24,487 bases of DNA from Bacteroidales bacterium UBA3816 (GTDB taxonomy: Bacteria; Bacteroidota; Bacteroidia; Bacteroidales; P3): the NCBI GenBank assembly GCA_002368955.1, contig DFDY01000152.1:1-24487 (forward strand). Reading direction: 5' to 3'. Of the stretch, positions 1-8,446 are shown piece after piece. A program made the translations under genes and the position numbers. Position 1 is the first letter of the stretch. Each line of letters begins with the position of its first letter. The notes under the pieces are model-generated. The model did no database searches and had not been told where the DNA came from. It saw only the letters and a list, made by a program, of their open reading frames with translations.

Positions 1-110
1 CCTGGATGTATTCTTTTATCGCTATTTTTGCCATGGATTATCATATTGATTTACAAATGCAAAGATACGAAAAATATCCGACATGGCAAAATAAAACTGC
101 AACTTTTTGC

Positions 111-147
111 AAAAAAAGAGAGTGCCCCAAAACTTATGGGACACCCT
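111..147 (-). terminator. Rho-independent terminator downstream of the arginine decarboxylase-like gene
   Basis: Read on the minus strand, GTGTCCCA pairs with TGGGGCAC around an 8-nt loop and is followed closely by a run of seven T (plus-strand A at 111-117). The one non-Watson-Crick position is a G-U wobble on the minus-strand RNA but a C-A mismatch on the plus strand, which supports the minus orientation. It lies about 165 bp after the stop of the decarboxylase gene. Confidence 0.72.
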
Positions 148-179
148 CCTTGTGTTATTCCAGCTATACCCTAAATGTC

Positions 180-288
180 CTAATATACCAACATTGGGTT
201 GCCTAGGCTTTGCCTAGGGCTACTGGATGCTATATTAGTCGCCCCGCAGGAGGCAATGGTCAGAAACTATTGCTCTCTGCGGGGCGTA
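180..288 (-). repeat. Structured 3' region with two stem-loops
   Basis: Two structures lie between the decarboxylase stop and its terminator. The first has an outer arm CTAATATA (180-187) matched by TATATTAG (231-238), enclosing a CCTAGG/CCTAGG hairpin at 203-218. The second is a stem starting CGCCCCGCAG and ending CTGCGGGGCG (about 240-288) with a bulged inner extension. No T-run follows either one. The order (CCCC/GGGG hairpin, spacer, smaller hairpin) resembles the elements at 15763-16001 and 23572-23714, but the primary sequence match is weak, so membership in that family is only a suggestion. Confidence 0.45.
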
Positions 289-312
289 TTGAAGACTTTT
301 TATTGCCTGGTG

Positions 313-1713
313 TTAGTAGCCCAGTATTTTCAACATTGACTTGTGACTCTGCTCTTTGGCAAAGAGTTTGGTGACATATTCACCCTCCTCGTCCTTGTCT
401 ATGATGATGTGCTTGGGCGCGGGAATGAGGCAGTGCTGTATGCCGCCGTAGCCGCCAAGGCTCTCCTGATAGGCCCCTGTGTGGAAGAATCCGATGTACA
501 GCGGCTCATCCTTTTGCAGTTTGGGGAGGAAGATGGCGTTGGCGTGTGAGTCGGCGTTGTAGTAGTCCTCGCTGTCGCAGGTCAGGCCGCCGAGAAACAC
601 CCGTTGGTACTCGCAGTCCCAGTGGTTGATGGGCAGCATGATGAAACGCTGGTTGATGCCCCAGGTGTCGGGCAGGGTGGTGATGAAGGAGCTGTCTATC
701 ATATACCAGCGCTCGCGGTCGTTCTGCTGCTTCTCATCCAAGATGCTGTAAAGGGTGGCACCGCTTTCGCCCACGGTGAAGCTGCCAAATTCGGTGAAGA
801 TATTAGGTTCTGGCACCTCGCGATTGGTGCAGATGTTCTTGATTTGGGCCAGCACCTCCTCGGCCATATACTCGTAGTCGTAGGTCGAGGCCAATGAGGT
901 CTTGCAAGGGAATCCACCCCCAATGTTGAGAGAGTCCAGATCGGGGCACACCCGTTTGAGGTCGCAGTAGACATTCACGCACTTCGACAGCTCGTTCCAG
1001 TAGTAGGCCGTGTCGCGGATGCCGGTGTTGATGAAGAAGTGTAACATCTTCAGTTGGAACTTCCGATTGGACTTCACCTGGTCCTCATAGAAGCTCACGA
1101 TGTCGCGGTAGCGCATGCCCAGCCGCGAGGTATAAAAGTCGAACTTAGGCTCCTCTTCGGCCGCGATGCGTATGCCCACCTTCATGGGCACTTCGGGATT
1201 CTCCAGCATCTTGTCCAGCGTGTAGTACTCATTGTTGTTGTCAAAAATGGGAATCACGTTGTGCCAACCGTCGTTGTAAAGGTTCACGATGTTTTCGAGA
1301 TAAGGGATGCGTTTGTATCCGTTGCATAGCACAAACTTATCCTTGTCTACCAATCCTTGTTCGTACAGCTCCTGTATCAGGTTGATGTCGAAGGCCGACG
1401 AGGTCTCCAGGTTGATGTCGTTCTTCAAGGCCTCTTCCAGCACGAAACTAAAGTGGCTGGATTTTGTACAGTAGCAATAGTTATAGGTGCCCTGGTAGTC
1501 CGTCTTGGCAATAGCCACGTTGAACATGCGCTTGGCACGCTGAATCTGAGAAGATATCTTGGGCAGATAAGTAATCTTCAGTGGGGTGCCGTACTGCTTA
1601 ATAATCTCCATCAAGGGAATATCGTGAAAGTAGAGTTCGCCCTCTTCGGTGCGGAACTCATCTTGGGGAAAGTCAAAGGTCTGGTCGACCAAATCATAAT
1701 ACTTGTTCTTCAT
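313..1713 (-). CDS. PLP-dependent arginine decarboxylase-like protein (alanine racemase fold)
   Basis: The 466-residue product belongs to the fold-III PLP decarboxylases that include diaminopimelate and biosynthetic arginine decarboxylases. It closely resembles the compact arginine decarboxylase form I know from Bacteroidota. The likely Schiff-base lysine is K84 in YCYCTKSSHF. The barrel shows H225, the phosphate-binding glycine patch GGGFP at 265-269 and TEFGSFTVGESG at about 307-318. The C-terminal beta domain carries the active-site Cys-Asp pair in TCDSEDYYN (C379, D380). The expected reaction is arginine to agmatine plus CO2 in the cytoplasm, the first step of the agmatine/N-carbamoylputrescine route to polyamines. 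It is monocistronic, with its own promoter 56 bp upstream and a terminator downstream. Substrate (arginine rather than meso-diaminopimelate or a carboxylated polyamine) is inferred from family resemblance only. Confidence 0.85.
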   Translation of the reverse strand: MKNKYYDLVDQTFDFPQDEFRTEEGELYFHDIPLMEIIKQYGTPLKITYLPKISSQIQRAKRMFNVAIAKTDYQGTYNYCYCTKSSHFSFVLEEALKNDINLETSSAFDINLIQELYEQGLVDKDKFVLCNGYKRIPYLENIVNLYNDGWHNVIPIFDNNNEYYTLDKMLENPEVPMKVGIRIAAEEEPKFDFYTSRLGMRYRDIVSFYEDQVKSNRKFQLKMLHFFINTGIRDTAYYWNELSKCVNVYCDLKRVCPDLDSLNIGGGFPCKTSLASTYDYEYMAEEVLAQIKNICTNREVPEPNIFTEFGSFTVGESGATLYSILDEKQQNDRERWYMIDSSFITTLPDTWGINQRFIMLPINHWDCEYQRVFLGGLTCDSEDYYNADSHANAIFLPKLQKDEPLYIGFFHTGAYQESLGGYGGIQHCLIPAPKHIIIDKDEEGEYVTKLFAKEQSHKSMLKILGY

Positions 1714-1768
1714 CCAACTTAATTAGTTTGTTTAAAAAATAGCCATCCGACCAACTCGGATTTGCCTG

Positions 1769-1798
1769 CAAAGGTAAGCTTTTTTGCAGATAAATCAA
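1769..1798 (-). promoter_or_regulatory. Bacteroidota-type sigma-ABfr promoter of the decarboxylase gene
   Basis: On the minus strand TACCTTTG (1769-1776) fits the -7 consensus TAnnTTTG. A TTG at 1796-1798 sits 19 bp upstream, matching the -33 element spacing of Bacteroides primary sigma-factor promoters. The -7 box is about 56 bp upstream of the ATG, leaving an A/T-rich leader of roughly 45 nt. Confidence 0.75.
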
Positions 1799-2254
1799 TA
1801 AAATTATTGCAATTAGTTTTGGTGGGTAGTATGCCGGTGCTGATATACAGTCTATTAGAATATCATTATTTTTGTATTATGTCGACTTTATGGAGTCGAA
1901 AATAGCTGAATCTGTACACTCTTCGACTCAAATGGAACGGTCACAAAGGCCATTGTTTTTTTTTCAATGACTTGTCCTTCGTCTGCCTTAGACTCTTTTC
2001 TCTCTCGCATCCAATCCACACCTCACCCACTTCCCATCCGCTTTCTTAGTGGGTGGGAAGTGTTTAAGGTGTTGTTTGTATTCAAGTTGAAATAGGCTTA
2101 AAGGTGTGACTCCATGCGATGTTGTGCATGGTTTAACGAGGTTGAAAGGATTTGAACTTTTGGAGGAGAACCTATCGGGGGGAAGCGGTCTATGCGATAG
2201 TGGGACGGTTGGTGTGATGGCTGATTGTGGTTTTGACGGCATTTGTTTTCGTTT
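1799..2254. other. Gene-free spacer with inverted repeats
   Basis: No convincing gene is visible between the decarboxylase promoter and the C25 protease. Short open frames here lack recognisable protein features. The spacer holds a 7-bp inverted repeat GAGTCGA (1893-1899) / TCGACTC (1923-1929), a T9 run flanked by CATTG and CAATG (1951-1969), and a stem ACTTCCCATCC (2029-2039) / GGGTGGGAAGT (2051-2061). A TATTTTTG box at 1867-1874 on the plus strand looks like a -7 element but has no -33 partner. Confidence 0.5.
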
Positions 2255-2296
2255 CCCGGCAAAGCACACGGGCCGATGGGTGTGCGCCTTGCCGGG
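2255..2296 (-). terminator. Strong stem-loop just after the C25 protease gene
   Basis: CCCGGCAA (2255-2262) pairs with TTGCCGGG (2289-2296), and inside it GCACAC (2264-2269) pairs with GTGTGC (2280-2285). The hairpin starts 18 nt past the protease stop codon, where a terminator or 3'-end stabiliser of the ten-gene unit would be expected. No T-tract follows on either strand, so intrinsic termination is uncertain. Confidence 0.5.
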
Positions 2297-2314
2297 GTGT
2301 GACGAAAACTGTGT

Positions 2315-5300
2315 TTATTTGACAATGAGTTTCTTGACCACGGTTGACTGGGTGGTTTCCACTTTGACAAAATAGACTCCGGCAGTGAGGCCTTGGAGGT
2401 TGAGGTTGACGTGGTCGGAAACGGATTGCATGCGTTGCAGCGTCTGGCCCATGAGGTTGACCAGTTCCACGCTGCGGATGTCGTTGGCGGCAATGGTCAC
2501 GCTGGTGTGGGCAGGGTTAGGATAGAGCAGCACAGAGGCTTGGCTGTCGCTGGGCTGGATGCCCAAGAGGCTAAGGCTGGCTGTGTTGCTGCAGCCTCCA
2601 CGGTGGCCGGTGACGCTAATGTGGGTGGTTTCTGTGGGACAGATGCTTATGTAGTTGCCGGTCTCTCCGGTGCTCCACTCGTAGGTGTCGGCTCCGCTGG
2701 CTTTGAGTATCATGCAGTTGTCTATGTTTATGACTTCTATTTGAACATCGGGTTCGTCAAGCACTACGAGCGAGAGGAACTGGCGGACGGAGGTGGAACT
2801 ATCGACATAGGAGAAGACGCCTGCTGTGGGGGTGCTGATAGTGCGACCGTTAAAGGTGTAGTCGGTGCCTCGGCAAACACTGTCGACAGTGAATTGGCAC
2901 ATGTCGCCAGCAAAAGGCAGAACTACGTCGTCAATCCATACACAGTCGTTGTAACGGTAGGTATTACGGTCTTTAGTATAGGAGAAGGTGAAAGTGTGGC
3001 TACCAGCGGCCACGGGATAGGCGGCCGTGTTCCAATCCTTGTTGCCAGAATCTTCTAGCAGGTTATTGCCGTCGATGCTGAAGGAGAATATGTCATAGTT
3101 GCGTTCGCTAGAGACTTTGTAATTGAAGGAGATGGTGTCGTCTACCATTGAGTTCCATACGAGGGAGAGAGTGGATGAAGATCGGTCGGACAGGCCGGTC
3201 ATGCTGCGTGCACTGAAGGTGCCAGAGGTAGTATACTCGGTAGAAATTTCCCAAGGGTTTTCGTTATTCGACCAGTTATACTTGGTGAAGTTGCCTGTCT
3301 CGAAATCCTCTGTTGAGTTGTTTCCACAACGAATCAAGTATTCTTTCAGCATACGTGTTTGGCCATTGCTGGTGACATAGAGACTGAAGGGGATGGAAGC
3401 GTTGGGTGGGTTGGAGCCCATGGTGATGTTGAAGGTGAGGTGGGTATTCTCGCCGGGGGCCAGTGGTGCGCAGGGCTGCTGTGCGGCTTCTGAGGCAAGA
3501 AGTCCGAAACGGCTGTAGAGGTCGAAAAGAAGTGCATCGGAGGTGTCGGAACCAGTGTTGGTTATGGTTACGGATACAGTGTTGACCGAGTTGGGGAATA
3601 GTTCTGGGGTGATTTGAAAATCAGATGCCTGTAGGTTGCTGCTGTTTACGGTCAGGTTTGTCCTTCTAGAAGACGGGGTACTTCCTCCATATCTGACGTC
3701 GATGTTGAAAGGTATAATCTCACCATCGGTGAGCTGTTCGGAGAGGTAGACAGCGTTGACACCGGTGAGGGTGACGGTGTCGCCCGGATTGCAGGAGGTG
3801 AAATGCGATACGGGTTGGATAAAAGTAACATGAGGATTATCTGATGAGAGTTCAATGAGGCCTTGGGTGGGCACAGAGTTGCCTATATTGGTAATGGTGA
3901 TATTGAAAGTGGCGACCTGGCCAGGACGGAGTTTCCCCTGTGAGGGGACAAGGTTGGTCACCATTACGTAGGGGCCGTTGGGAGCGATGATGTTAACGGT
4001 CTGGAAGGTGGGCTTATAGTTTTGTGCCCATACGGAGAGTTCGTAATCGCCGGGCTGCAAGTTGGCGGGGAGGGAGAGGGTGGCAGTGCCGATGGCATCG
4101 GCATAGGCTGCTGCGATGAAGTCGTGGTTGTCGCCAGCGGTGAGGGCTACATAAGCGTAAGGAACTGCTTGGACGGTGTAGCTGCTGGAACCGATGGGGA
4201 TGGATGAGTTTGCTGTAAGGGTCATGTTGCGGGCCTTACCGAGCCACGGCATGAGTGAGGGGTCGCCAAAGAGTTCATAAATCTCCCAGTAGTACTGGGT
4301 GTAGCTGCCGTAGGTTTCGACAGCGGTGTTACCAGCCACGTTGATGGAGCCTGCGGTGGTGTGCCATGCTGTGAAGGGCTCGCTGTGAGTGTGGAAAAGG
4401 CGGTCGTACATGCCTAAATTGTTGGCATCGTATGTGGCATTCATGGTGTTGGATATGTTGGCTCGGTAGCCGACCTCCCAGCAAAAGTCGTGAGGCCAGT
4501 AAGAGGAGTTGGTGCAGCCGAAATAGGCTACGGCACCGGCGTTGCCAGACTTGCGCAGCAATGCCTCACCGAAACAGGCATCGTAATTGGTGTTGAAACG
4601 GCCGCTGAGGCAGCAGTTGCCAATCATGATGGAGGGTTTGCCGTTGTTGGTCATGACGGCAACGTTGTCGGTAGTGAAACTGGGGGTGCCCCAGCAGTTG
4701 TCGTTGCCATGGGCGGTGTAGTTAATCCAGCCGTAGCCAGAGTTGTAAAGAGAGATAAGGGTATTGGCTGTGGCTGTGGTTTGGCTACTGCCGGAGACTG
4801 TTACGCCGGCGGGGGCAAAGGAGGTGTTGTTTTTGTAGTATTTAACGTCGGTGTAGCCATTGGCAGCGTTGATATAGTACTTGGCAACGTAGTCCATGGC
4901 AGGGTCGGCGTAGGTATAGGCGTTGTCGCTGGGGCTGCCGTAGTCTTCACCGGCAATGAGGATGCCTTTGGCCAGATAACTGTCGTCGTCGAAACCATAG
5001 GTTTCGTAGAGCAGGGTTTTTTCTATTTGCGGGGTCAGCTCGGCTACCGTGCGGGCAGAGTAACGCCCCATGTAGCAGTCGGGGATGTTGTCGCCGGAAG
5101 TCCAGGTGGCAAAATAGAGGTCGGTGATGTGGTTGTTGTCGGGACTGGTGGCGCGGGAGTCGAAGGCCGGAATCTGCTGGTGGTCGCCTACAAGAAGAAG
5201 GAAGGTGGGGGCGGGAAGGGTGTCGCTGGCGTTGTCGTAGAAGGACTTGGTGTAGGCGGCAATGCTGGTGTTGGTGGTTCCCACACCGGGTTCATCGGTA

Positions 5301-6079
5301 TAGCCAATGGTGACTTTGATGCCCTGACGTTTCTTCCAATTGATGAAGCTGTCCAGTTGGCCACGGAAACTGCTGTGGGCCACAATGAGGTAGTGGAGCG
5401 GAGCCACACGGCTGATATCTTTACTTTCGGGAAGGGTGGAGAGCAGACGGTGGCCTAAAGAGAAGTCGGGTGAATAATAGCGGCTGTGCATCTGTCGGGT
5501 GGCAGCCACATCGGCATTTTCATATGTGAGGTTGATGGTCATGGAGGTTATCATATGCACTTGGCCCGTGACAGGGTTGTAGGAGATGGGCGATATCCTA
5601 AGCAGGGCAATATTGCGGTCGCGTGCCACGCCCAGCACGTCGACCCATGCGGCCGGTTGCGAGGTGAAGGCATCGTTGGCGTAGAAGGCACTGTCAATGA
5701 CAAAAGGTCGCTTGCCACGGTCAGACTTGCAAGGGGCAGGCTGGACGGGCATGACGGGGTACTTGAGGGGGGCGATCTCCTTTGTCTGCACGTCGGAAAG
5801 GGTTACTTTGACATTGCCGCAAAGGGGTATTTCAATCATTTCGGTGAGGACGGGGAGGTCGGGCTGTCCCAACTGGGTGGAAGGGACGGCACCGTCAAAA
5901 GATAGTGTGGCAAAAGTGTGTCCTTCGGCCTGAATCATCTTAATACCCAACTCGGGGGCACTGAACGAGAAGGTGGACTGAGCGTAGTTGCTCTGTTTCA
6001 CGCTGAGGGACTGAGCTACGGCGGACACCTGTCCTATCAGCAGAAATACCATTAGAATGGCATAAATGTTTTTTTTCAT
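2315..6079 (-). CDS. Secreted gingipain-like C25 cysteine protease with T9SS sorting domain
   Basis: The 1254-residue product begins with a signal peptide (about 1-22, MKKNIYAILMVFLLIGQVSA). A gingipain-type propeptide region follows (roughly 25-225), then a peptidase C25 domain (about 228-600) with the catalytic pair H457 in YTAHGN and a cysteine in IGNCCLSGRF (C489 or C490). Middle and later parts (about 610-1000) look like Ig-like/CARDB-type beta modules (VTITNTGSDTSD), followed by a jelly-roll-like region. The last ~75 residues form a type A T9SS C-terminal signal: LLYPNPAHTSVTI, then LMGQTLQ, GVYFVKV and a lysine-rich end VVKKLIVK. The protein is therefore exported by Sec, then moved across the outer membrane and anchored or released by T9SS. 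It lies 31 bp after the rluA-type gene and appears to be the last gene of the unit. Specificity (Arg, Lys or other) cannot be read from the sequence. A processing role, as for PorU, is possible, but the large C-terminal modules fit a secreted substrate better. Confidence 0.88.
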   Translation of the reverse strand: MKKNIYAILMVFLLIGQVSAVAQSLSVKQSNYAQSTFSFSAPELGIKMIQAEGHTFATLSFDGAVPSTQLGQPDLPVLTEMIEIPLCGNVKVTLSDVQTKEIAPLKYPVMPVQPAPCKSDRGKRPFVIDSAFYANDAFTSQPAAWVDVLGVARDRNIALLRISPISYNPVTGQVHMITSMTINLTYENADVAATRQMHSRYYSPDFSLGHRLLSTLPESKDISRVAPLHYLIVAHSSFRGQLDSFINWKKRQGIKVTIGYTDEPGVGTTNTSIAAYTKSFYDNASDTLPAPTFLLLVGDHQQIPAFDSRATSPDNNHITDLYFATWTSGDNIPDCYMGRYSARTVAELTPQIEKTLLYETYGFDDDSYLAKGILIAGEDYGSPSDNAYTYADPAMDYVAKYYINAANGYTDVKYYKNNTSFAPAGVTVSGSSQTTATANTLISLYNSGYGWINYTAHGNDNCWGTPSFTTDNVAVMTNNGKPSIMIGNCCLSGRFNTNYDACFGEALLRKSGNAGAVAYFGCTNSSYWPHDFCWEVGYRANISNTMNATYDANNLGMYDRLFHTHSEPFTAWHTTAGSINVAGNTAVETYGSYTQYYWEIYELFGDPSLMPWLGKARNMTLTANSSIPIGSSSYTVQAVPYAYVALTAGDNHDFIAAAYADAIGTATLSLPANLQPGDYELSVWAQNYKPTFQTVNIIAPNGPYVMVTNLVPSQGKLRPGQVATFNITITNIGNSVPTQGLIELSSDNPHVTFIQPVSHFTSCNPGDTVTLTGVNAVYLSEQLTDGEIIPFNIDVRYGGSTPSSRRTNLTVNSSNLQASDFQITPELFPNSVNTVSVTITNTGSDTSDALLFDLYSRFGLLASEAAQQPCAPLAPGENTHLTFNITMGSNPPNASIPFSLYVTSNGQTRMLKEYLIRCGNNSTEDFETGNFTKYNWSNNENPWEISTEYTTSGTFSARSMTGLSDRSSSTLSLVWNSMVDDTISFNYKVSSERNYDIFSFSIDGNNLLEDSGNKDWNTAAYPVAAGSHTFTFSYTKDRNTYRYNDCVWIDDVVLPFAGDMCQFTVDSVCRGTDYTFNGRTISTPTAGVFSYVDSSTSVRQFLSLVVLDEPDVQIEVINIDNCMILKASGADTYEWSTGETGNYISICPTETTHISVTGHRGGCSNTASLSLLGIQPSDSQASVLLYPNPAHTSVTIAANDIRSVELVNLMGQTLQRMQSVSDHVNLNLQGLTAGVYFVKVETTQSTVVKKLIVK

Positions 6080-6110
6080 TATCTATAAAAATATTTATTG
6101 TTTTTCTATG

Positions 6111-6797
6111 TTAGGGGTTTTGTCTTTCGTCAAAATAATGCCACGGGGCAGGCGCGGTGATAGTCACCTCTTCGTGGCGGACGGGATGATTGAATTGGAG
6201 ACGGTAGGCATGGAGAGAGATGCTCCCGTCGGGATTGGAACGTGAGGCCCCATATTTCAGGTCGCCTTTGATGGGACAGCCCATGTGGGCCAGTTGACAG
6301 CGGATTTGGTGGTGGCGTCCGGTGTGAAGTTCGACCTCTAGCAGGTGATAGCCTCCGGGTGAGACGGCCTTCAGCCTATAGTCCAATATGGCCAACTTGG
6401 CTCCATCCTTCTGAGGGTCGGCGGTGACAAAGCTCTTGTTGCTCTTCTCCACACGTACTAGGTAGTCTTCGAGATGTCCCTCCAGGGCGGGTGGGCGGTT
6501 CTTAACCACTGCCCAGTAGGTCTTGTGGAAGTCACGGCTTTGCACCAGGTCATTCATGCGGGAGAGGGCCTTGCTGGTCTTGGCAAAGATAACCACCCCG
6601 CTGACCGGCCTGTCGAGCCGATGGATGACACCGCAAAAGACATTGCCGGGCTTGTTGTCACGGACTTTGAGGAAGGCTTTGATCTCTTCCACCAGCGGTG
6701 TGTCGCCCGTTTTGTCGGCCTGCACTATCTGCCCCGGAAGCTTGTTTAGGGCTATCAGGTGGTTGTCCTCGTAGATGATTTGTTCGGCAATGCCCAT
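6111..6797 (-). CDS. RluA-family pseudouridine synthase
   Basis: The product is 228 residues when started at the ATG at 6797 (MGIAEQIIYEDNHLIALNKL). A longer in-frame start exists upstream, but that extension overlaps psd in another frame and reads as low-complexity shadow. The RluA signature HRLDRPVSGVVIFAKT is at 59-74, with catalytic Asp62. It also has the family's KTYWAVV and HTGRHHQIRCQLAHMGCPI motifs. No S4 RNA-binding domain precedes the catalytic domain. It isomerises uridine to pseudouridine in rRNA or tRNA; the target site cannot be told. It lies 13 bp downstream of psd, probably in the same operon. Confidence 0.88.
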   Translation of the reverse strand: MGIAEQIIYEDNHLIALNKLPGQIVQADKTGDTPLVEEIKAFLKVRDNKPGNVFCGVIHRLDRPVSGVVIFAKTSKALSRMNDLVQSRDFHKTYWAVVKNRPPALEGHLEDYLVRVEKSNKSFVTADPQKDGAKLAILDYRLKAVSPGGYHLLEVELHTGRHHQIRCQLAHMGCPIKGDLKYGASRSNPDGSISLHAYRLQFNHPVRHEEVTITAPAPWHYFDERQNP

Positions 6798-6810
6798 GGC
6801 TGTCGGTTCT

Positions 6811-7500
6811 TTAACTTTCAATAGGCTGGGTTTGGGTGGAGGGCGTAACGGTGCAGAGGGGCGAGATACCGTTGCGCACCACGTCCTGCAAGCCCACTTC
6901 GAGGGGGAAGGATTTGGGAATGAAGAGGTCGATGCGGGAACCGAATTTGATGAATCCCATCTCTTGGTTTTGTTTGACATGCTCTCCCTCGCGGGCATAG
7001 CAGACAATGCGTCGTGCCATGGTGCCAGCCACCTGGCGGACCACTATCTTTTGTCCATTGGTCAGGCGCAGGCCTACTGTGGTGCGCTCGTTGAGGACAC
7101 TGGACTTGGGATAGGAGGCCACAAAGTAGTTGCCCCTATGGAATTTGTAGTATTCCACCACACCGTCGCAAGGGTAGCGGTTGACATGGACGTCGGTGCC
7201 GTTCATGAAGATGCTGACCATGAGACATTCCTCTTTGATATACTCTTTCTCCATGACTTCTTCCATGGCCACCACCACGCCGTCGGCAGGCGAGATGAGC
7301 CGTTCGGGGTCATTGGTGAAGACCCTTCGGGGAATGCGGAAGAACATCATCACCATGACAAAAAAGGCTAATAGTATGGTGATGAAAAGGAAATGGAAGA
7401 AGGTCCAATGCTGCACAAAAAATATCATCAGCAGGTAGATGACTAGGATGACAGCGGCCAGACCTAACAAAAGATTTTTACCTTCGCGATGGATATACAT
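6811..7500 (-). CDS. psd: Phosphatidylserine decarboxylase proenzyme (short, membrane-anchored type)
   Basis: The 229-residue protein has two N-terminal membrane segments (about 9-28 and 33-54) and then the decarboxylase domain. SPADG gives the autocleavage Asp73, and DVHVNRYP gives His105. KFGSRIDLFIP holds the Gly-Ser cleavage site, where Ser188 would become the pyruvoyl group of the alpha chain. This is the short Psd class found in Bacteroidota and archaea, about 210-230 residues, not the longer E. coli-type. It makes phosphatidylethanolamine from phosphatidylserine at the inner membrane. It follows cdsA by 13 bp, so two steps of phospholipid synthesis are adjacent. A phosphatidylserine synthase gene is not in the window. 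Confidence 0.92.
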   Translation of the reverse strand: MYIHREGKNLLLGLAAVILVIYLLMIFFVQHWTFFHFLFITILLAFFVMVMMFFRIPRRVFTNDPERLISPADGVVVAMEEVMEKEYIKEECLMVSIFMNGTDVHVNRYPCDGVVEYYKFHRGNYFVASYPKSSVLNERTTVGLRLTNGQKIVVRQVAGTMARRIVCYAREGEHVKQNQEMGFIKFGSRIDLFIPKSFPLEVGLQDVVRNGISPLCTVTPSTQTQPIES

Positions 7501-7513
7501 AGTTTGGTTCTAT

Positions 7514-8404
7514 TTAATCAAATAAGACAAAGATGGCAATGATCATGGCCAGTGGGAGTATCATGAGGAGGCTGTCGAAGCGGTCGAGGAAACCGCCGTG
7601 GCCCGGCATGATGTTGCCCGAGTCTTTCAGTCCCACGGAACGTTTGAGCATAGACTCTACCAGATCACCCAGAGTGCCAATCACGCTGCAAACGAAACCG
7701 AGAAGGAGCCAGTCGCCCCACACCAAATGTGTCTTGAAAAGGGGACCGACAAAAACTGCTGTAAGCATGCATACAATCACGCCAATGGCTGTGCCCTCCC
7801 ATGTCTTGCCCGGTGAATGTTTTGGCCACATTTTGTGCTTGCCCACCAGGGAACCGCCCATGTAGGCAAAACTGTCGTTGACCCATACCAGGATGATGCA
7901 CATGACTAGGATGTTCATGCCGTTGTGGAGGAAAGGCATGAGTCCCAGTGGCACGGCACAATAGACCATAGGGAGAAGGGTGTGGAGTACATCGGCAAAG
8001 GGCCGTTCGGAATGACGCCATAGTTCGGCCATAAGGCTGAAAGGGACGGCCAGCAGCATGATGAGTAGGAACAGCAGGGCCATCATCACTATGGAGGCAA
8101 AATTGCCCAGCCCCATCCAACTGTCACCTTTGGCATAGAGGGATCCTAATCCGAGCCCTATCACCATGATGGCAGTGAAGAAGTAGCCAAGAAAGCGGTT
8201 GGGATGGAAGTCCTGTTTTTGGACAATGCGGTAGTATTCGAAGGCGCACCCCATTGCCACAAAAAGGGCGAAGGCAGTGAGTATATAGGTGCCTATGGCG
8301 GGGTTGCCCAGCAAGCGGCCGCTATAGATGGAGCCCAAGAACAGCAGGGCATACACCGTGGCACTTGCCGTCCGCACCCAGAATGTCTTCATTTTCTCAT
8401 TCAT
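7514..8404 (-). CDS. cdsA: Phosphatidate cytidylyltransferase (CDP-diacylglycerol synthase)
   Basis: This is a polytopic membrane protein with about eight hydrophobic segments. The C-terminal signature of the family is complete: SMLKRSVGLKDSGNIMPGHG, followed directly by GFLDRFD. It converts phosphatidic acid and CTP to CDP-diacylglycerol, the precursor of phosphatidylserine and the anionic lipids. I chose the ATG at 8404 (MNEKMKTFWVRTASATVYAL, 296 aa) because family members start a few residues before the RTxS/T motif. An in-frame ATG at 8431 would add nine residues (MPLKKKESI) coded through a ten-A run and is possible. It lies 42 bp (or 15 bp) after ftsH and 13 bp before psd. Confidence 0.93.
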   Translation of the reverse strand: MNEKMKTFWVRTASATVYALLFLGSIYSGRLLGNPAIGTYILTAFALFVAMGCAFEYYRIVQKQDFHPNRFLGYFFTAIMVIGLGLGSLYAKGDSWMGLGNFASIVMMALLFLLIMLLAVPFSLMAELWRHSERPFADVLHTLLPMVYCAVPLGLMPFLHNGMNILVMCIILVWVNDSFAYMGGSLVGKHKMWPKHSPGKTWEGTAIGVIVCMLTAVFVGPLFKTHLVWGDWLLLGFVCSVIGTLGDLVESMLKRSVGLKDSGNIMPGHGGFLDRFDSLLMILPLAMIIAIFVLFD

Positions 8405-8446
8405 AATTGATTCTTTTTTTTTTAGTGGCATACTAGCTGTGAATCT

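Noticed and set aside
6..206. 66-codon plus-strand frame at the window start
   Set aside because: It runs across the minus-strand terminator and has no recognisable features.
1988..2493. Two overlapping small minus-strand frames near the C25 gene end
   Set aside because: One overlaps the T9SS tail of the protease in another frame; both are Pro/Ser/Thr-rich with no domain or promoter.
4490..5458. 322-codon plus-strand frame antisense to the C25 protease
   Set aside because: Val/Gly-rich low-complexity translation with no domain, lying fully inside a well-supported gene on the other strand.
6798..7007. 70-residue N-terminal extension of the RluA-type gene
   Set aside because: The extension overlaps the 3' end of psd in another frame and is Ser/Pro-rich without conservation features; the ATG at 6797 gives the normal domain start 13 bp after psd.
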